The notes under the pieces are model-generated. The model did no database searches. It was not told where the DNA came from and worked only from the letters and a program-made list of their open reading frames with translations. The translations under genes were made by a program, and so were the position numbers. Shown here in pieces: positions 10,481 to 20,060 of a stretch of 64,000 bases of DNA (positions within the stretch are counted from its first letter, which is position 1; the number at the start of each line of letters is the position of its first letter). Source of the DNA: Gautieria morchelliformis (Eukaryota > Basidiomycota > Agaricomycetes > Gomphales > Gomphaceae); assembly GCA_015179125.1 (NCBI GenBank), contig WHVA01000208.1, positions 1-64,000 of the forward strand, given 5' to 3'.

Positions 10481-12961
10481 CTCCTTTGTTGTATAAAGCC
10501 AAGCCTTGATGGCACCTTAGGCCCTCTTCAGAATAGGTATATTTTTATTGAGAAAGACCTGTGATTGTACTAACAGTGCACATGCAGCTTGTCAGCAATT
10601 ATCATCTGCCGCTTTCACCTAGCTCTCAAAGAGAGACACACACAACTTATCAGCCCCACATTGCCCACTCTTTCATTCTCTACCTTCCAAGCGGCCAGAC
10701 AATGTGTTCACAATGCCATAGTGGCCGAATTTGGGAACCCACAGGCTTTTAGTGCCAAGACCTTGCAGAGAGGCTAGGTCAACTGGGATAGAGTTAGAGG
10801 AGTTCACTGAGGCAACTGGATATTCTGGAGATGCAGAACTGACAGGGCCTGTTGTGTCCAGTGAGTGATTTGAGTCTCCATCAGGCACTGATTAATAGCT
10901 TGGAAGGCCCTGGATGAACACAGATGCTTAAGGATAGCATGCAAGCTAATGCATCATAGCTACACTTCCAATGCAAACCCTGCATCAATCAACATGCAGC
11001 GACTTAAATTAACCATCCTGTTCTCCAATCTATTGCATTACTTTACAATCTGTCATGTATGTTGTGATGCCTCAAATTTGCCTTGGCTTGTAATTTGTTA
11101 TTACTTTGCTACATGAATGTACCACTCGTCCATTGATGCTAGGAGTCAGTCCACTCATGGGCTTGGCTGGGCACATGGAAAGGAACTGTGTGGGGTGCGT
11201 GTGCGGGGCACGTACTTGCCTGGTATCCCAACCCGGGGTGAAGGATATGTTTGTTATGTTATTTGTAAATGCTATGAGGCATATACCGTCATCACATTCT
11301 TATGCACCAGGAATTCTTACTTCAGAGCTCAGGATGCATCAGTGCCAAATAACACTCCAACATGCACATTCACAAATATAGCATCAATAATAATGGTCAC
11401 TGTCCATTGCAGGCAGCAGCCTGTCCTATGGTCCAGGATACAGGTTTCGGTGTCTGATATGCTATTCTGTTTGGCCGAAGTATACACCCACTGCCGGTTC
11501 CCTGATCTGATATGAAAGTATCTGGGCCACGCTGCACCATCATTATTGAGAAACGCGCTTTGTTCCTCCGGTGGAGTGCTGTCACAGCATGCAGAGAGAA
11601 GTATGATGAGGAAGGCTCTCCCACCCACACCTGGGATGTGCGCTGACTCGGCCCATGGACAGGCCCCGTAGTGCGAAGGTCATAGCCCATGACTGCCTTG
11701 AACACCCTGCCAGATGCGAGTACAAAAGACCCTATTATAATGTGCATGAATATCAGCAGTGCTTGGCCTGGGTGGAGTCTGGCATCACAGTAAAATGAGT
11801 TTAAACTGAGGGAGACCACGAAGTACCCGACCCACATCATGGATGATGATATTCGTGTGAGTGGGGAGGCGGGGACACCGCGGCCGGGTAGGCGTGCGCG
11901 TGCCCGTGGGCAGGGGTGGGGGGAGCATGTGCGAGTGCGATGGGTACACGTTGGGCGCGGGTCCGTTCCCGTTCCCGGGGAGCGTGCAGTGCGCGTCCAC
12001 GAAGACACGCTACATGTATTTGCCCGCGCGGTGGGGGGGGGTGATTTTGGGGGGTCTGGGAGGGGGGCGGGTATGGGCAAGGTAAGGGTGCCGTGGCGGT
12101 GGCATGCGCGGGTAAAGGAGGGCTTGCGGGTGCAGCGTTGGAGGTGCGGGGGGTGTGTGATGCTGCGTGTGCGGGTGCGGGTGCTACCGTCGTTGCTGTT
12201 GGGGGCGAAGGCATGTGTGTGCGGGTGCGGTGTGGCGGCGGGGGCGACGCGCGTTCATGTTCGCCACCGGGTACGCGGCCCCCTGGCGAGAGGCGCAGCG
12301 TTGCCAGGGACGCAGCGCCTTCGGCCGCGCTCTCCAGCCCTAGCCCTAGCCATAGCCCCACCCCTGCCCCAGCCCAGGGGCTCGTCCCTGGGCCCTGCGT
12401 CGCCCATCGCGGGCACGCGCTCCCCGCCGACATGACAGTCGCGCTCGGCTGCACCGTTGAACTCCCATGCCGGCGCTATCTTGAAGAACTCTGCCGTATG
12501 GGGACGTCGGTGTCATCGTGGGCGCACCCGCCTTGGACCATGCGCCCGACCCTGTTCCACCCCCGCCCCCGCCCTAGTATTCTGAGCTTGCCCCGGGCAC
12601 ACGTCTCGCACGGGCAGCGCGCATCCTGTGCGGGGAAGCCTCCCGCGTCGCAGACACGAGGGACTGGGCAACGGGACGTATCATCGGCTGGGTGGGGTTG
12701 TGTCTCCAGGGTCTGTGCTTGTGTGTGTCTCTGGGTCATGCTGGCGATGGATGGCGACATGGTGGAGAGGGCAGCGAACGCGTCATTCTGGCTGGACGGG
12801 CTGTTTATATCCAAAGGGAAATACCGTATATTGCGCTATCGTGTGCGTGGGCGGAAGAGGGAGAGGGCGGTGGGAGACATGAAGCCTGGGAGGGGAGGCA
12901 GTTAGTGTTATGTGAGGGGAGGACGGGTGGCCGGGACAACATGTACCATGCAAAGACGACG
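10481..12961. other. No recognisable gene; GC-rich low-complexity island
   Basis: From about 11,840 to 12,780 the sequence is very G/C-rich with repeated GGTGCGGGTGCG-like runs, and long open frames appear on both strands for that reason alone (Pro/His/Ala-rich on minus, Arg/Gly/Val-rich on plus). Left of it (10,481-11,840) only short frames are seen. I recognise no domain in either part. Confidence 0.45.
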
Positions 12962-13395
12962 ATGTCCGGGCTTGTTGTCTGTGTCCGTTTATGTGTCATG
13001 CTGCTCGTTGTAACTGCCGAGTCAGGCGTGGTGTGCTGTTCGTCTTATATGGGAACGAGTATCGGATCGTTTATATTTGACTCTGGATCCAACCAGGTTA
13101 GCTTGTTACCGTTGTTCCAAGGGAGCTGACATGATTCACGCCGACAGCTACAACTTTTTCCAACTTGTATAAAACATATGTGGTAAGGATAACTGGCCTG
13201 TGATCTTTATCTGTACGTAGACGTAGTCGCATCTCGAGTCTCTTGCAGTACCTGGAAAAATCCAGACCTCAGAGGACATGTCGTTCTCGTCACAGTAACT
13301 AGGACGGTGGGGGAAAGCAAGTTATCCTTGGACTGGATCACCGTCGCCCGCTCCCGCGCATTCAGCTGCAGACAACGCTGCATGATGCGCGTCAT
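12962..13395 (+). CDS. Fragment of a secreted or membrane protein with a galactose-binding-like repeat
   Basis: A frame from ATG 12962 starts with a hydrophobic stretch (LVVCVRLCVMLLVVTA), a possible signal peptide, then GTSIGSFIFDSGSNQ. Introns at 13097-13147 and 13183-13249 (acceptor CTCTTGCAG) keep the frame and join to TWKNPDLRGHVVLVTVTRT and ESKLSLDWITVAR. The pattern of a GS-F-D-G strand, then L..(G/R)HVLVVTVT and KL.LDWITV, resembles the beta-sandwich ectodomain of many Agaricomycete single-pass membrane proteins. The usual transmembrane helix after it is not found, so the gene is probably truncated or the 3' exons are missed. Confidence 0.4.
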
Positions 13396-14277
13396 GGTGA
13401 GGCCGTCGTGTTCCGCAGGTGCGTAGTGTCGCCGGAGGAGGACGGTGGAGGGGCTGTTGTAGATGGGCGGGTGGATCCTGGGTGGGATGTGAGAGTAAGA
13501 GCGGGGGCATGGAGGCGCGGCAGTGATGCGTGGGTGTGGAAGTGGGCGGGCTGCGCTGTACGGTGTTGGGGGGCGGGGGAAGGGGCCGGGGAGCAGGGGT
13601 AAGGAGAGCAGGGAAAATGAGAAGATGGAGGGACGGCCTGCAGCAGACGAAATCGGAGAGAATGTAGGTGCGGGTCATGGGTTCGGGGAGGGAGGGAAGG
13701 GAAGGGGTTGGGCAACGGTAGTGTGGAAATATGATACCCGCTTTCAAATGCCATCTAATTTACTGCACTAACCTCGTCTTTCAATTCGATGAATACATGC
13801 CAAGTACTTAGTCCCATACCGTGATAATTATAGACGGAGAAGCTTCAAGCGCCGGTGGGAAATTCCTGGACAGTGGATTGAGATAAACTTCTTTCGGCAA
13901 TGATGGTTTCCTAAACTCAAATGGGGCAAGGAGCGCCGTGAAAGCCTTTCGGAGCACCGACACTCTACTGGGTATGCCAGGAACTATTGTGGAAGCAGCG
14001 TAGAGGGAGAGTCGGAGTGTGAAAGTTCAATTCATGGCTTCACCTCCGTCTAGTCCATCTGAGTCGTCGTTACTTGCCTTCAGCTACAACAGCCTGGGGT
14101 TAGACGGAGAGAGAGAGAGAGAGAGAATCAATTATAGTGCTGGAAGCGCCGGGCGCTTATGGTGCACTCTAGCTATGTGTACATATAGATATCGACCCTA
14201 CCGAACGTGTCGACGAGTTAAACTAGGTAGATGGGGGTAGAGGGTGGGGGGGATACCCGCGGATGCACCTGACCCTG
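13396..14277. other. No recognisable gene; (GA)n microsatellite
   Basis: G-rich up to about 13,620, then unremarkable. A short pure GA run lies at about 14,107-14,127. No frame with a recognised motif. Confidence 0.5.
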
Positions 14278-14370
14278 CTATAGGGCGGGGGACACGGTTC
14301 TAAACCTGTCGCGCTCTTTTAGAGGATGGCTGCATCCCCGGACTTTTTGTCTCTTGCCACGGAGGGATCC

Positions 14371-14392
14371 CGTCGCTGGTCCTCCAGCGACG
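14371..14392 (-). repeat. Perfect hairpin in the presumed LINE 3' UTR
   Basis: CGTCGCTGG-TCCT-CCAGCGACG is a 9-bp perfect stem with a 4-nt loop, about 270 bp downstream of the RNase H stop. Stem-loops in 3' UTRs are recognised by the reverse transcriptase in several LINE families; that role here is inference. Confidence 0.6.
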
Positions 14393-14664
14393 GTCAAAAC
14401 TCCCCGTATCCCCAGCGCGGTCCACGGGTATAGTACAGGGGGTAGAGTGGGGTCGGTAGGGTATGCAGGGGTACATGTTATATGGCAGAACGCAGTAGGA
14501 CTGGGGTGTTTATAAAATAATCGGCCGGGGAGGCACAAGAGGGCCGATCCCTCATGTAAGTGGAATCGGCAAGAAGCGAGAGCCGAGTTGGAGTCCAGGG
14601 ACATCCTGTATTGTGAAAGTCAGCGTGGATCGCGCGGTATGAAGGGACGGCTTAGGGAGTGAGG

Positions 14665-15654
14665 TCAGTCTTTTGGGGCCACGTCATTGTATCCTTGAAA
14701 TCTCTGCGTGTCCTGGATGAAGTGTAGTGTATGGGGGACAATTCTTTGGTCTCCAAGTAGCCGCGGGACAGAGTGGCAGGCCTTCCCTGCCTTGCTTCTT
14801 AGTCTATTGCGCTGTGCTATATACCTCCGGCAGTGTTTGAGGTAGTGCGTGACTGTTTCAGGCTGCCTGCACTTAATGCAGAGCACACTATCTGTTGCCT
14901 TGATCTTCTTTAGGAAGGTATTCAGGGATACGTGGCCCGTGCGCAGCTGGACTAGGATGCTCGAGGCGCGGCGCGGCAGCGAACTCAGCAGCCGGTATGT
15001 TTTGCGGTTGGGCATCGACGAGTCGATCTTGCTCAGCTTGGGGAACCGTGGGGACTCCGCCCATATCTGTCTCCAACGTTTCATAACAGACTTCTTTCTG
15101 CGGGCCTTGATCGCGGAGATGCTGGCTGGGAGACGGGTCTTGAGCAGGGTGGGGAGGTGCGCAGTGTCAGAGACGTCGCCCTCCGCTGCCTTCTTTGCTT
15201 GTGAGTCCGCCATTACATTACCTAGCATGTCCATATGACCAGGTACCCATTCTTGGTGGATGCGTAGTCGTCGATGTCGGCGCTTGATTCGACGGATTGT
15301 AGCGTGGATGTCGTCTAGAATGTACTGTGAAGGCTGGGACGTGTTGTTGCCTAGGGCCTGTATCGCAGCCTGGTTGTTGAGGGCAATTAGGGCGGTCTTG
15401 GCTGTGCAATGGGTTTCGATTAGCTTCAGTGCGAGGAGTACGCCAACAAGCTCCCCCTCCAAGACTGTGTGTTTTGTATCCCGGCCTAGTCTGTACCGCA
15501 GTGTTTGTCCCGTTTCAGGAACTACCGCTGCAGCGCCGATGGACCCTTTGTAGCCGGAGCCATCCGAGAAGACCTGAATATCATCTATCCTGGTCCTACA
15601 GTGTACTACGCTAAAAGGCAGCAAGTCTGCTGACGGCGCTAAATTGCACCGCAG
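14665..15654 (-). pseudogene. LINE RNase H domain and C-terminal Cys/His tail
   Basis: The frame begins inside the insert junction and shows the type-1 RNase H motifs: IQVFSDGSGYKGSIGAAAV (first Asp), VLEGELVGVLLAL (Glu), then IALNNQAAIQALGN where Asp is normally found before the NQAA or SQAA motif, and WVPGHMDMLGNVMADSQAKK (His and last Asp). The D-to-N change would be expected to disable cleavage. After it come RLLSSLPRRASSILVQLRTG, VLCIKCRQPETVTHYLKHC (a C-x2-C-x7-H-x4-C zinc-knuckle-like motif typical of LINE C-termini) and the stop at 14665. The upstream join to RT is lost at the insert. Confidence 0.75.
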
Positions 15655-16390
15655 GTCCCCAAATTTAAAATTTAGAAGGAAACTTACCGAAATGAGCATA
15701 ATTTCAAAAAACCGAAAATTGGCCAGTCACGTGACCAGTCCAAATTCTTGTCGGAAAATTTTCATCTCAGCCATGACTCCCCCAACCAAAAGAGCCAGGC
15801 AGGCAAAGCTTCAGCAAGCTTCAGGCTCTAAATACTTTGACTCCAGACTGATTGAAGACCCTTTAGAGAGCTTAGCTGACCCGGATTTCATTCCGGAAGT
15901 CAGTGATGCAGACGATATTATGTAACGAAGACAGCACAGAGTCGTTTAGCCTTTGTCACACTAAAGTAAAAAGGTTTAGTTTAGCCTTTGTCACACTAAA
16001 CCTTTTTACTCTATTAATTGGTAATCAGACATAGCTTAAATGCAAAGCAAGCTGCAGTTTGTGGTGAAAAAAATCAGATCCCACTGCCAATGTGGGCCCA
16101 GTTTCATGATCAGCCTCACAATATTAGACAATTCTGTCTAAACAAACAATTTGTATATATTTTACACTATTATTATGTGCTGCAGGAGCAACACGATGGT
16201 GTCACTCCGCAACTGCCGGCGACCGGCAAGCTCGGCTAACTCGGCTAATACCAAACTCCGACATCTCCGCTCAAATTCCAAATTTTGAGGGGGGTTCCCT
16301 GGGTAAACGTTGGAATTTTGAAAAAGTAACGAGATACACTTCTAGCTAAGCTCAATCACACTCGGTTCCACCACTTTTGGAGTGACTAAG
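15655..16390 (+). mobile_element. Insert splitting the LINE; likely remnant of a small DNA transposon
   Basis: This AT-richer block interrupts the LINE between RT and RNase H. It contains a 50-codon frame (15773-15925) reading MTPPTKRARQAKLQQ followed by an acidic tail. This resembles the basic-then-acidic N-terminus of the DDE transposase at 51268 in general character, though not in identity. Both also lie near a CACGTGACC sequence. The ends look weakly inverted (left CCCCAAATTTAAAATTT, right complement CCCCCCTCAAAATTTGGAAT), but I could not define a target-site duplication. A deletion derivative of a Tc1-like element is the best guess. Confidence 0.4.
15945..16010. repeat. Direct repeat overlapping a long hairpin
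   Basis: A 21-bp unit TTTAGCC...CACTAAA occurs at 15945-15965 and again at 15980-16000. AGTAAAAAGGTTTAG (15965-15979) is the exact complement of CTAAACCTTTTTACT (15996-16010), giving a 15-bp stem with a 16-nt loop made of the second repeat copy. Confidence 0.75.
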
Positions 16391-18217
16391 TTAAATATCC
16401 AAGGTCGAGATACAATCCGCGTTGCGCCTATGACCGAGTGGTCGGTTTTGAGCGTCTGGCACTGTAAGCCTGCTTGCCGCTGAGGGCTTGCCGTTGGCAA
16501 TGTGCGACGTGTGCTGGGGCCACCAGCTGGGATGATATCTGGCAGGGTCGATTTTCTCCATGGTGTGTGGACGGATTTTGTATCGGTGCAACAGGTTGTG
16601 CAGTGGGGACGGGTGGGAGCGGGGGCGCCTTCTGGAGCTGCGTTGGACTGCCTTGAAGAGCGGGTGCGGCTCAGGTAGCGTGGCTAGGCGCAGTGCTTCG
16701 TGATGGCAGGTGTCATCCAGGCGGAGTTGCACAGGTGGGACGAGGGCGTGCAGCTCAAGTACATCCGTGGCCGCGGACCTGTAGGCACCTGTGATGAGCT
16801 TACATCCAAGCCTCTGTACCTTCTCGAGGGCCCTGGTGTGGCCTGCTGAACCCATTTGCCGTCCAGATGACGGGCTGTTGTAGACTGGCGTGTACCATAC
16901 GGGAAGGGCGTATTCGAGCTTCGGTAGTACCATGGCAGTGTAAAGCTGCCGCACATGTCGCTCGGGTAGGCCGAAGGTTGGTCTGGTGAGTCGGTTCACT
17001 GCAAGTAGGAGGTGTTGGGCCTTCTCCACAGCTTGCTGAACGTGTTGGTGCCATCGAAGCTCCTGGTCTATCTGGACCCCCAGCAGTCGAGCACTTGGGA
17101 CACATTCGATGGTCTGCTGGGTCTGCCTGTGTATGAAGTTAGTACGGAGGACGCCTTTGCGCCGTGTGAGCCGCAGGCATTGGAACTTGGATACTTCAGC
17201 ACGAGAGTTGTGTGCCGCTGACCACGCAGCCTGTTTGTCGAGCATGTCGTTGAGCGTGTCATCGCATTGTTCGAAGCTGTCCGCAACCGCCAGGAAGAAG
17301 TTGTCGTCAACATACGCACCACCGTCCTCATTTTTCCCTTGAGGGATGTTGACCAGGCCGTGGCTGTAAATAAGATACAGTATCATCGACGCAGTTTCAC
17401 CCTGTCCAATGCCGTTGTCAATATCAATGGGCATAGACACAAAGTCATCAAAGCTTAGCGTAGTGGTCCTATCCTTTAGCATGGCGGCAAAGAAGTTGAC
17501 TATCTCTGTCGGGTAGCCCAGCCTTGCCATGTTTTTGAAGAGGCGGCCTGTTACTGCATTCGGGAATGCACTTGCGATGTCTAGGAATATGATGGTTGCG
17601 ACTTTGCGCCTGCGCCAGGCCTCCTTGACCCGATGCGTGAGGTGGAGGAGGGAGTACACCGTGGTCTTGCCAGGAAGGCCACCAAAATGCCGGGAGGGGA
17701 GCATGTTGTGTCGGATAGTGAGGTATACTGTGATGTCAGTCATGACCCCAGACAAAATCTTACCCATTGTATCATACAGGGCGATGGGCCTGTATGCCTT
17801 GGCAATGGTGTAGTCAGGCCGGCCAGGCTTACGGAGCACGATGGTCCTCCAGGCCCGCCATCTTTTGGGGAAGTATTTGGCCTCGATGATAGCCTTCAGA
17901 CAAGTGTGAAGTAATGGCATGAGCTGGTTCGAGCACTGCTTGAGTACCACATTGGGGATCCCGTCTTCTCCTGGGCCCTTGAAGGGATGGGCCTTGTCGA
18001 TGCGCCGCTGGATTTGGTGTGGGGCGGGGAGGGAGAACTTGTGTGGGGGTGGGAGAGGGTCGTCATCTTCTGGGAGGCTGGGCAGGTCGAGGGAGCGGGG
18101 GGGGGAGAAGATTTCTGTGAAGAAAGATGCCTTGTCAGCATCCGACTGCGACTCAGAGATCACCTGGCCGTCCGGCCCCCTTTTAACCAGGGTTGGGACG
18201 TGAGTACGGGCACTGTC
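16391..18217 (-). pseudogene. LINE reverse transcriptase, N-terminally truncated
   Basis: The frame reads from the LTR border (LINE part starts at DSARTHVPTLVKRGPDG) to a stop at 16391. RT motifs are in order: FKGPGEDGIPNVVLKQC (finger), YRPIALYDTMGKILSGVMT, FGGLPGKTTVYSLLHLT, IIFLDIASAFPNAV (motif A Asp), GIGQGETASMILYLIYSHGL (motif B) and GGAYVDDNFFLAVA (motif C, YVDD), followed by the thumb (RLLGVQIDQELRWHQHV) and the LEKVQRLGCKLITGAYR segment. The catalytic residues are present and no stop interrupts about 600 codons, so the truncation may be fairly recent. The endonuclease domain is missing beyond 18217. It normally reverse-transcribes the element RNA at a nicked target. Confidence 0.85.
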
Positions 18218-18697
18218 TGTCAGGGGACACCCTGTTTTCCATTTCCAGTTCCGACACCACACCCAGTTCCGACTCCATTTCCGACTCCGCTTCCGGTTCC
18301 GATTCCATCTCCGCATCCGCTTTCAGGAACGATTCCGCTTCTGGGAGAACTTCCACCAGTTCCGTTCGCCTTGCCAGTTCCACTCCAATTTCCGACTTCC
18401 GCCCCGGAACAGTGTCGGAAATCAAGCGACTCGCATAATAGGTGGCATCAAGGGTCGATCAAGGGTCAGGGGGATGCAGGGTTGATGGCGGGTGCCAAGC
18501 GTTGTCCCTGGCTGCGCAGCGTAGTATAATACGGGCTCGCTGACATTGGGGGTCCTTAGACTTTTCTCTTTGGATTTCCCCTTGTCAGGTGAGAACCCCC
18601 TCTCTTGTATGCTCTGTTCATTTATACATACTTTGGATTTCCCCTTGTCAGTTGTGTGGTAGTGTGATCTCCACGACTAGCCAGGGTTGCCCTTACA
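18218..18697 (+). repeat. 5' LTR of element A
   Basis: 480 bp, TG...CA ends. It contains TTCCG-rich tracts, TATAATA at 18525, AGACTTTTCT at 18558-18567 and a 21-bp direct repeat (CTTTGGATTTCC...TGTCAG) at 18568-18588 and 18631-18651. Confidence 0.95.
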
Positions 18698-18699
18698 GC

Positions 18700-18709
18700 A
18701 GAAAAGTCT
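18700..18709 (+). promoter_or_regulatory. Candidate self-priming primer binding site of element A
   Basis: AGAAAAGTCT begins 2 nt after the 5' LTR and is the exact complement of AGACTTTTCT in the LTR (18558-18567), which lies 33 bp downstream of TATAATA and so near the expected RNA 5' end. This is the Tf1/sushi-type arrangement. Confidence 0.65.
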
Positions 18710-18884
18710 CTCCCCTAGAGGACCGGCGGTCGTACTGCGCGTTGCATTCGCCATAGGTGCGTTCGGAATCGGAGACAGCGACTCGGAGATCGCAACCTCT
18801 TCCGCACATACAGCGTACGACAGCCCCTCTTCTTACGTCGAGCTCCCAACCCCGGAAATCCCGTCCCATATTTCTCCTTCCAAC

Positions 18885-20060
18885 ATGGATCCGGACGATC
18901 GTCTTCGGAATATGGAGGAGGAATTGACGCGGAACCGGATGAAGACCGACGCGATTGAAACAGCCTTACAAGCGATTTTGGCTAAGTTAGATATTCCACA
19001 AGGTGGTGGAAATGAAATGCTGGATGATCCGGGTTTCGGAAAAGCGGAACTAGCGGAAAAGAGGATGTCCGCGAAGTTAGCAAAGGTCAAACCTGCAACT
19101 CCGGCGGACTTTGACAGAGATCGGGAGAAGGGACGTGCATTCTTCAACACATGCAGCATCTACTTCGCAATTGTCGGAGACCTCTTTCCGAACGACCAGG
19201 CTCGGATTCACTGGACGTTGTCCTTTTTCAAATCGGACCGCGCAGCCCGTTTTGCAAACAAGGTGATCCGACATGAAGCAAAGGGCAAGGGGAACTACTT
19301 CCGGGACTGGGACGCGTTCGAGAAAACATTTTCCGACCAGTTCTGCCCGAAAAACGAGCAGCTCACAGCCCTTACAAAGCTCGAGGGGACGAGCTGGTAC
19401 CAGGCCAAAGATCCGGTCGATGACTACATCGATCGCTTCCAGGAGCTCATCGACCTTGCGGAATATGACGACGACAAGACGATCGTCATCAAATTCCGAC
19501 GAGGACTTGATCCGACGCTCCAGAACCAAGTTGCGCTGCTTGGGGATGGAGCTCCGGATTTTGATGACCCGGAAGGGTGGTACCAAGCTGCGCAGAAGGT
19601 TTCTCGGAACAGGGAGGCAAATGAGGCCTTCGTGGAGACGAGTCGGAACACGACACGCAGTTCCGCTCGTCCTACTCAACCTGTGCCAAAACCCGGAAGC
19701 GCATTCATTCCCACATGGAAATTATTTCCGATGCTTGCTCCGCCTGCTCCTATTAGGAACCATAGCCCTCCTCCCTCGAAGAGTGGCCCTGCCCCGATGG
19801 ATGTTGACCGCATGCGCGGAAAAGGCCACGGAACTATCACCTGCTTCCGCTGCCGACAACCAGGCCACTACGCTCGCGAGTGCCCCCAAGCCTTTGATAT
19901 CCGGCTTATGACCACAGAGGAGAAACTCGAGATCCTTCCAGAGTTCCTCGCGCTTGCAGACATAAACGGAGTGCCCACTGCGGAAGAGCTTTCCGAAAAT
20001 GCGGAACATGGTCTACCGGAAGCGGAAGATGCGTCGGATTTTGTGACACGCAGCGGGTGA
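18885..20060 (+). CDS. gag: Gag protein of element A
   Basis: 391 codons from the first in-frame ATG (MDPDDRLRNMEEELTRNRM) to TGA at 20058-20060. The middle holds the retrotransposon-gag core (FFNTCSIYFAIVGDLFPNDQ, then KGNYFRDWDAFEKTF and DDYIDRFQELIDLAEYDD). A Pro-rich linker leads to one CCHC zinc knuckle, CFRCRQPGHYARECP. It forms the cytoplasmic capsid and packages the RNA. The frame is intact although pol of the same copy is not. Near its end GGATTTT (20036-20042) is a candidate -1 frameshift site into pol. Upstream codons in frame as far as the LTR lack an ATG, which is why this start is chosen. Confidence 0.88.
   Translation: MDPDDRLRNMEEELTRNRMKTDAIETALQAILAKLDIPQGGGNEMLDDPGFGKAELAEKRMSAKLAKVKPATPADFDRDREKGRAFFNTCSIYFAIVGDLFPNDQARIHWTLSFFKSDRAARFANKVIRHEAKGKGNYFRDWDAFEKTFSDQFCPKNEQLTALTKLEGTSWYQAKDPVDDYIDRFQELIDLAEYDDDKTIVIKFRRGLDPTLQNQVALLGDGAPDFDDPEGWYQAAQKVSRNREANEAFVETSRNTTRSSARPTQPVPKPGSAFIPTWKLFPMLAPPAPIRNHSPPPSKSGPAPMDVDRMRGKGHGTITCFRCRQPGHYARECPQAFDIRLMTTEEKLEILPEFLALADINGVPTAEELSENAEHGLPEAEDASDFVTRSG

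Larger units (their letters stand above)
14278..18217 (-). mobile_element. Non-LTR retrotransposon (LINE), 5'-truncated and interrupted
   Basis: Reverse transcriptase (18217-16391) and RNase H plus zinc-knuckle-like tail (about 15650-14665) lie in order on the minus strand. The endonuclease and first ORF are absent because the sequence switches at 18218 to the LTR of Gypsy element A. A 0.7-kb insert (about 15,655-16,390) separates RT from RNase H. The 3' limit is not certain; I place the 3' UTR at least to the hairpin at 14371-14392. No poly-A tail or target-site duplication is visible. Domain order RT then RNase H fits fungal LINEs of the broad Tad/I/Jockey-like groups; I cannot place the clade. 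Confidence 0.75.

Noticed and set aside
11837..12905. Frames of 200-270 codons on both strands in the GC island
   Set aside because: Both strands are open because stop codons are AT-rich. Pro- or Arg-rich low complexity without domains.
14107..14127. GA run as a regulatory element
   Set aside because: A simple microsatellite in a gene-free stretch with nothing around it to suggest function.
18568..18651. Direct repeats with regular spacing as a possible CRISPR-like array
   Set aside because: Only two copies of a 21-bp unit inside an LTR of a eukaryotic retrotransposon; no array and no cas genes.
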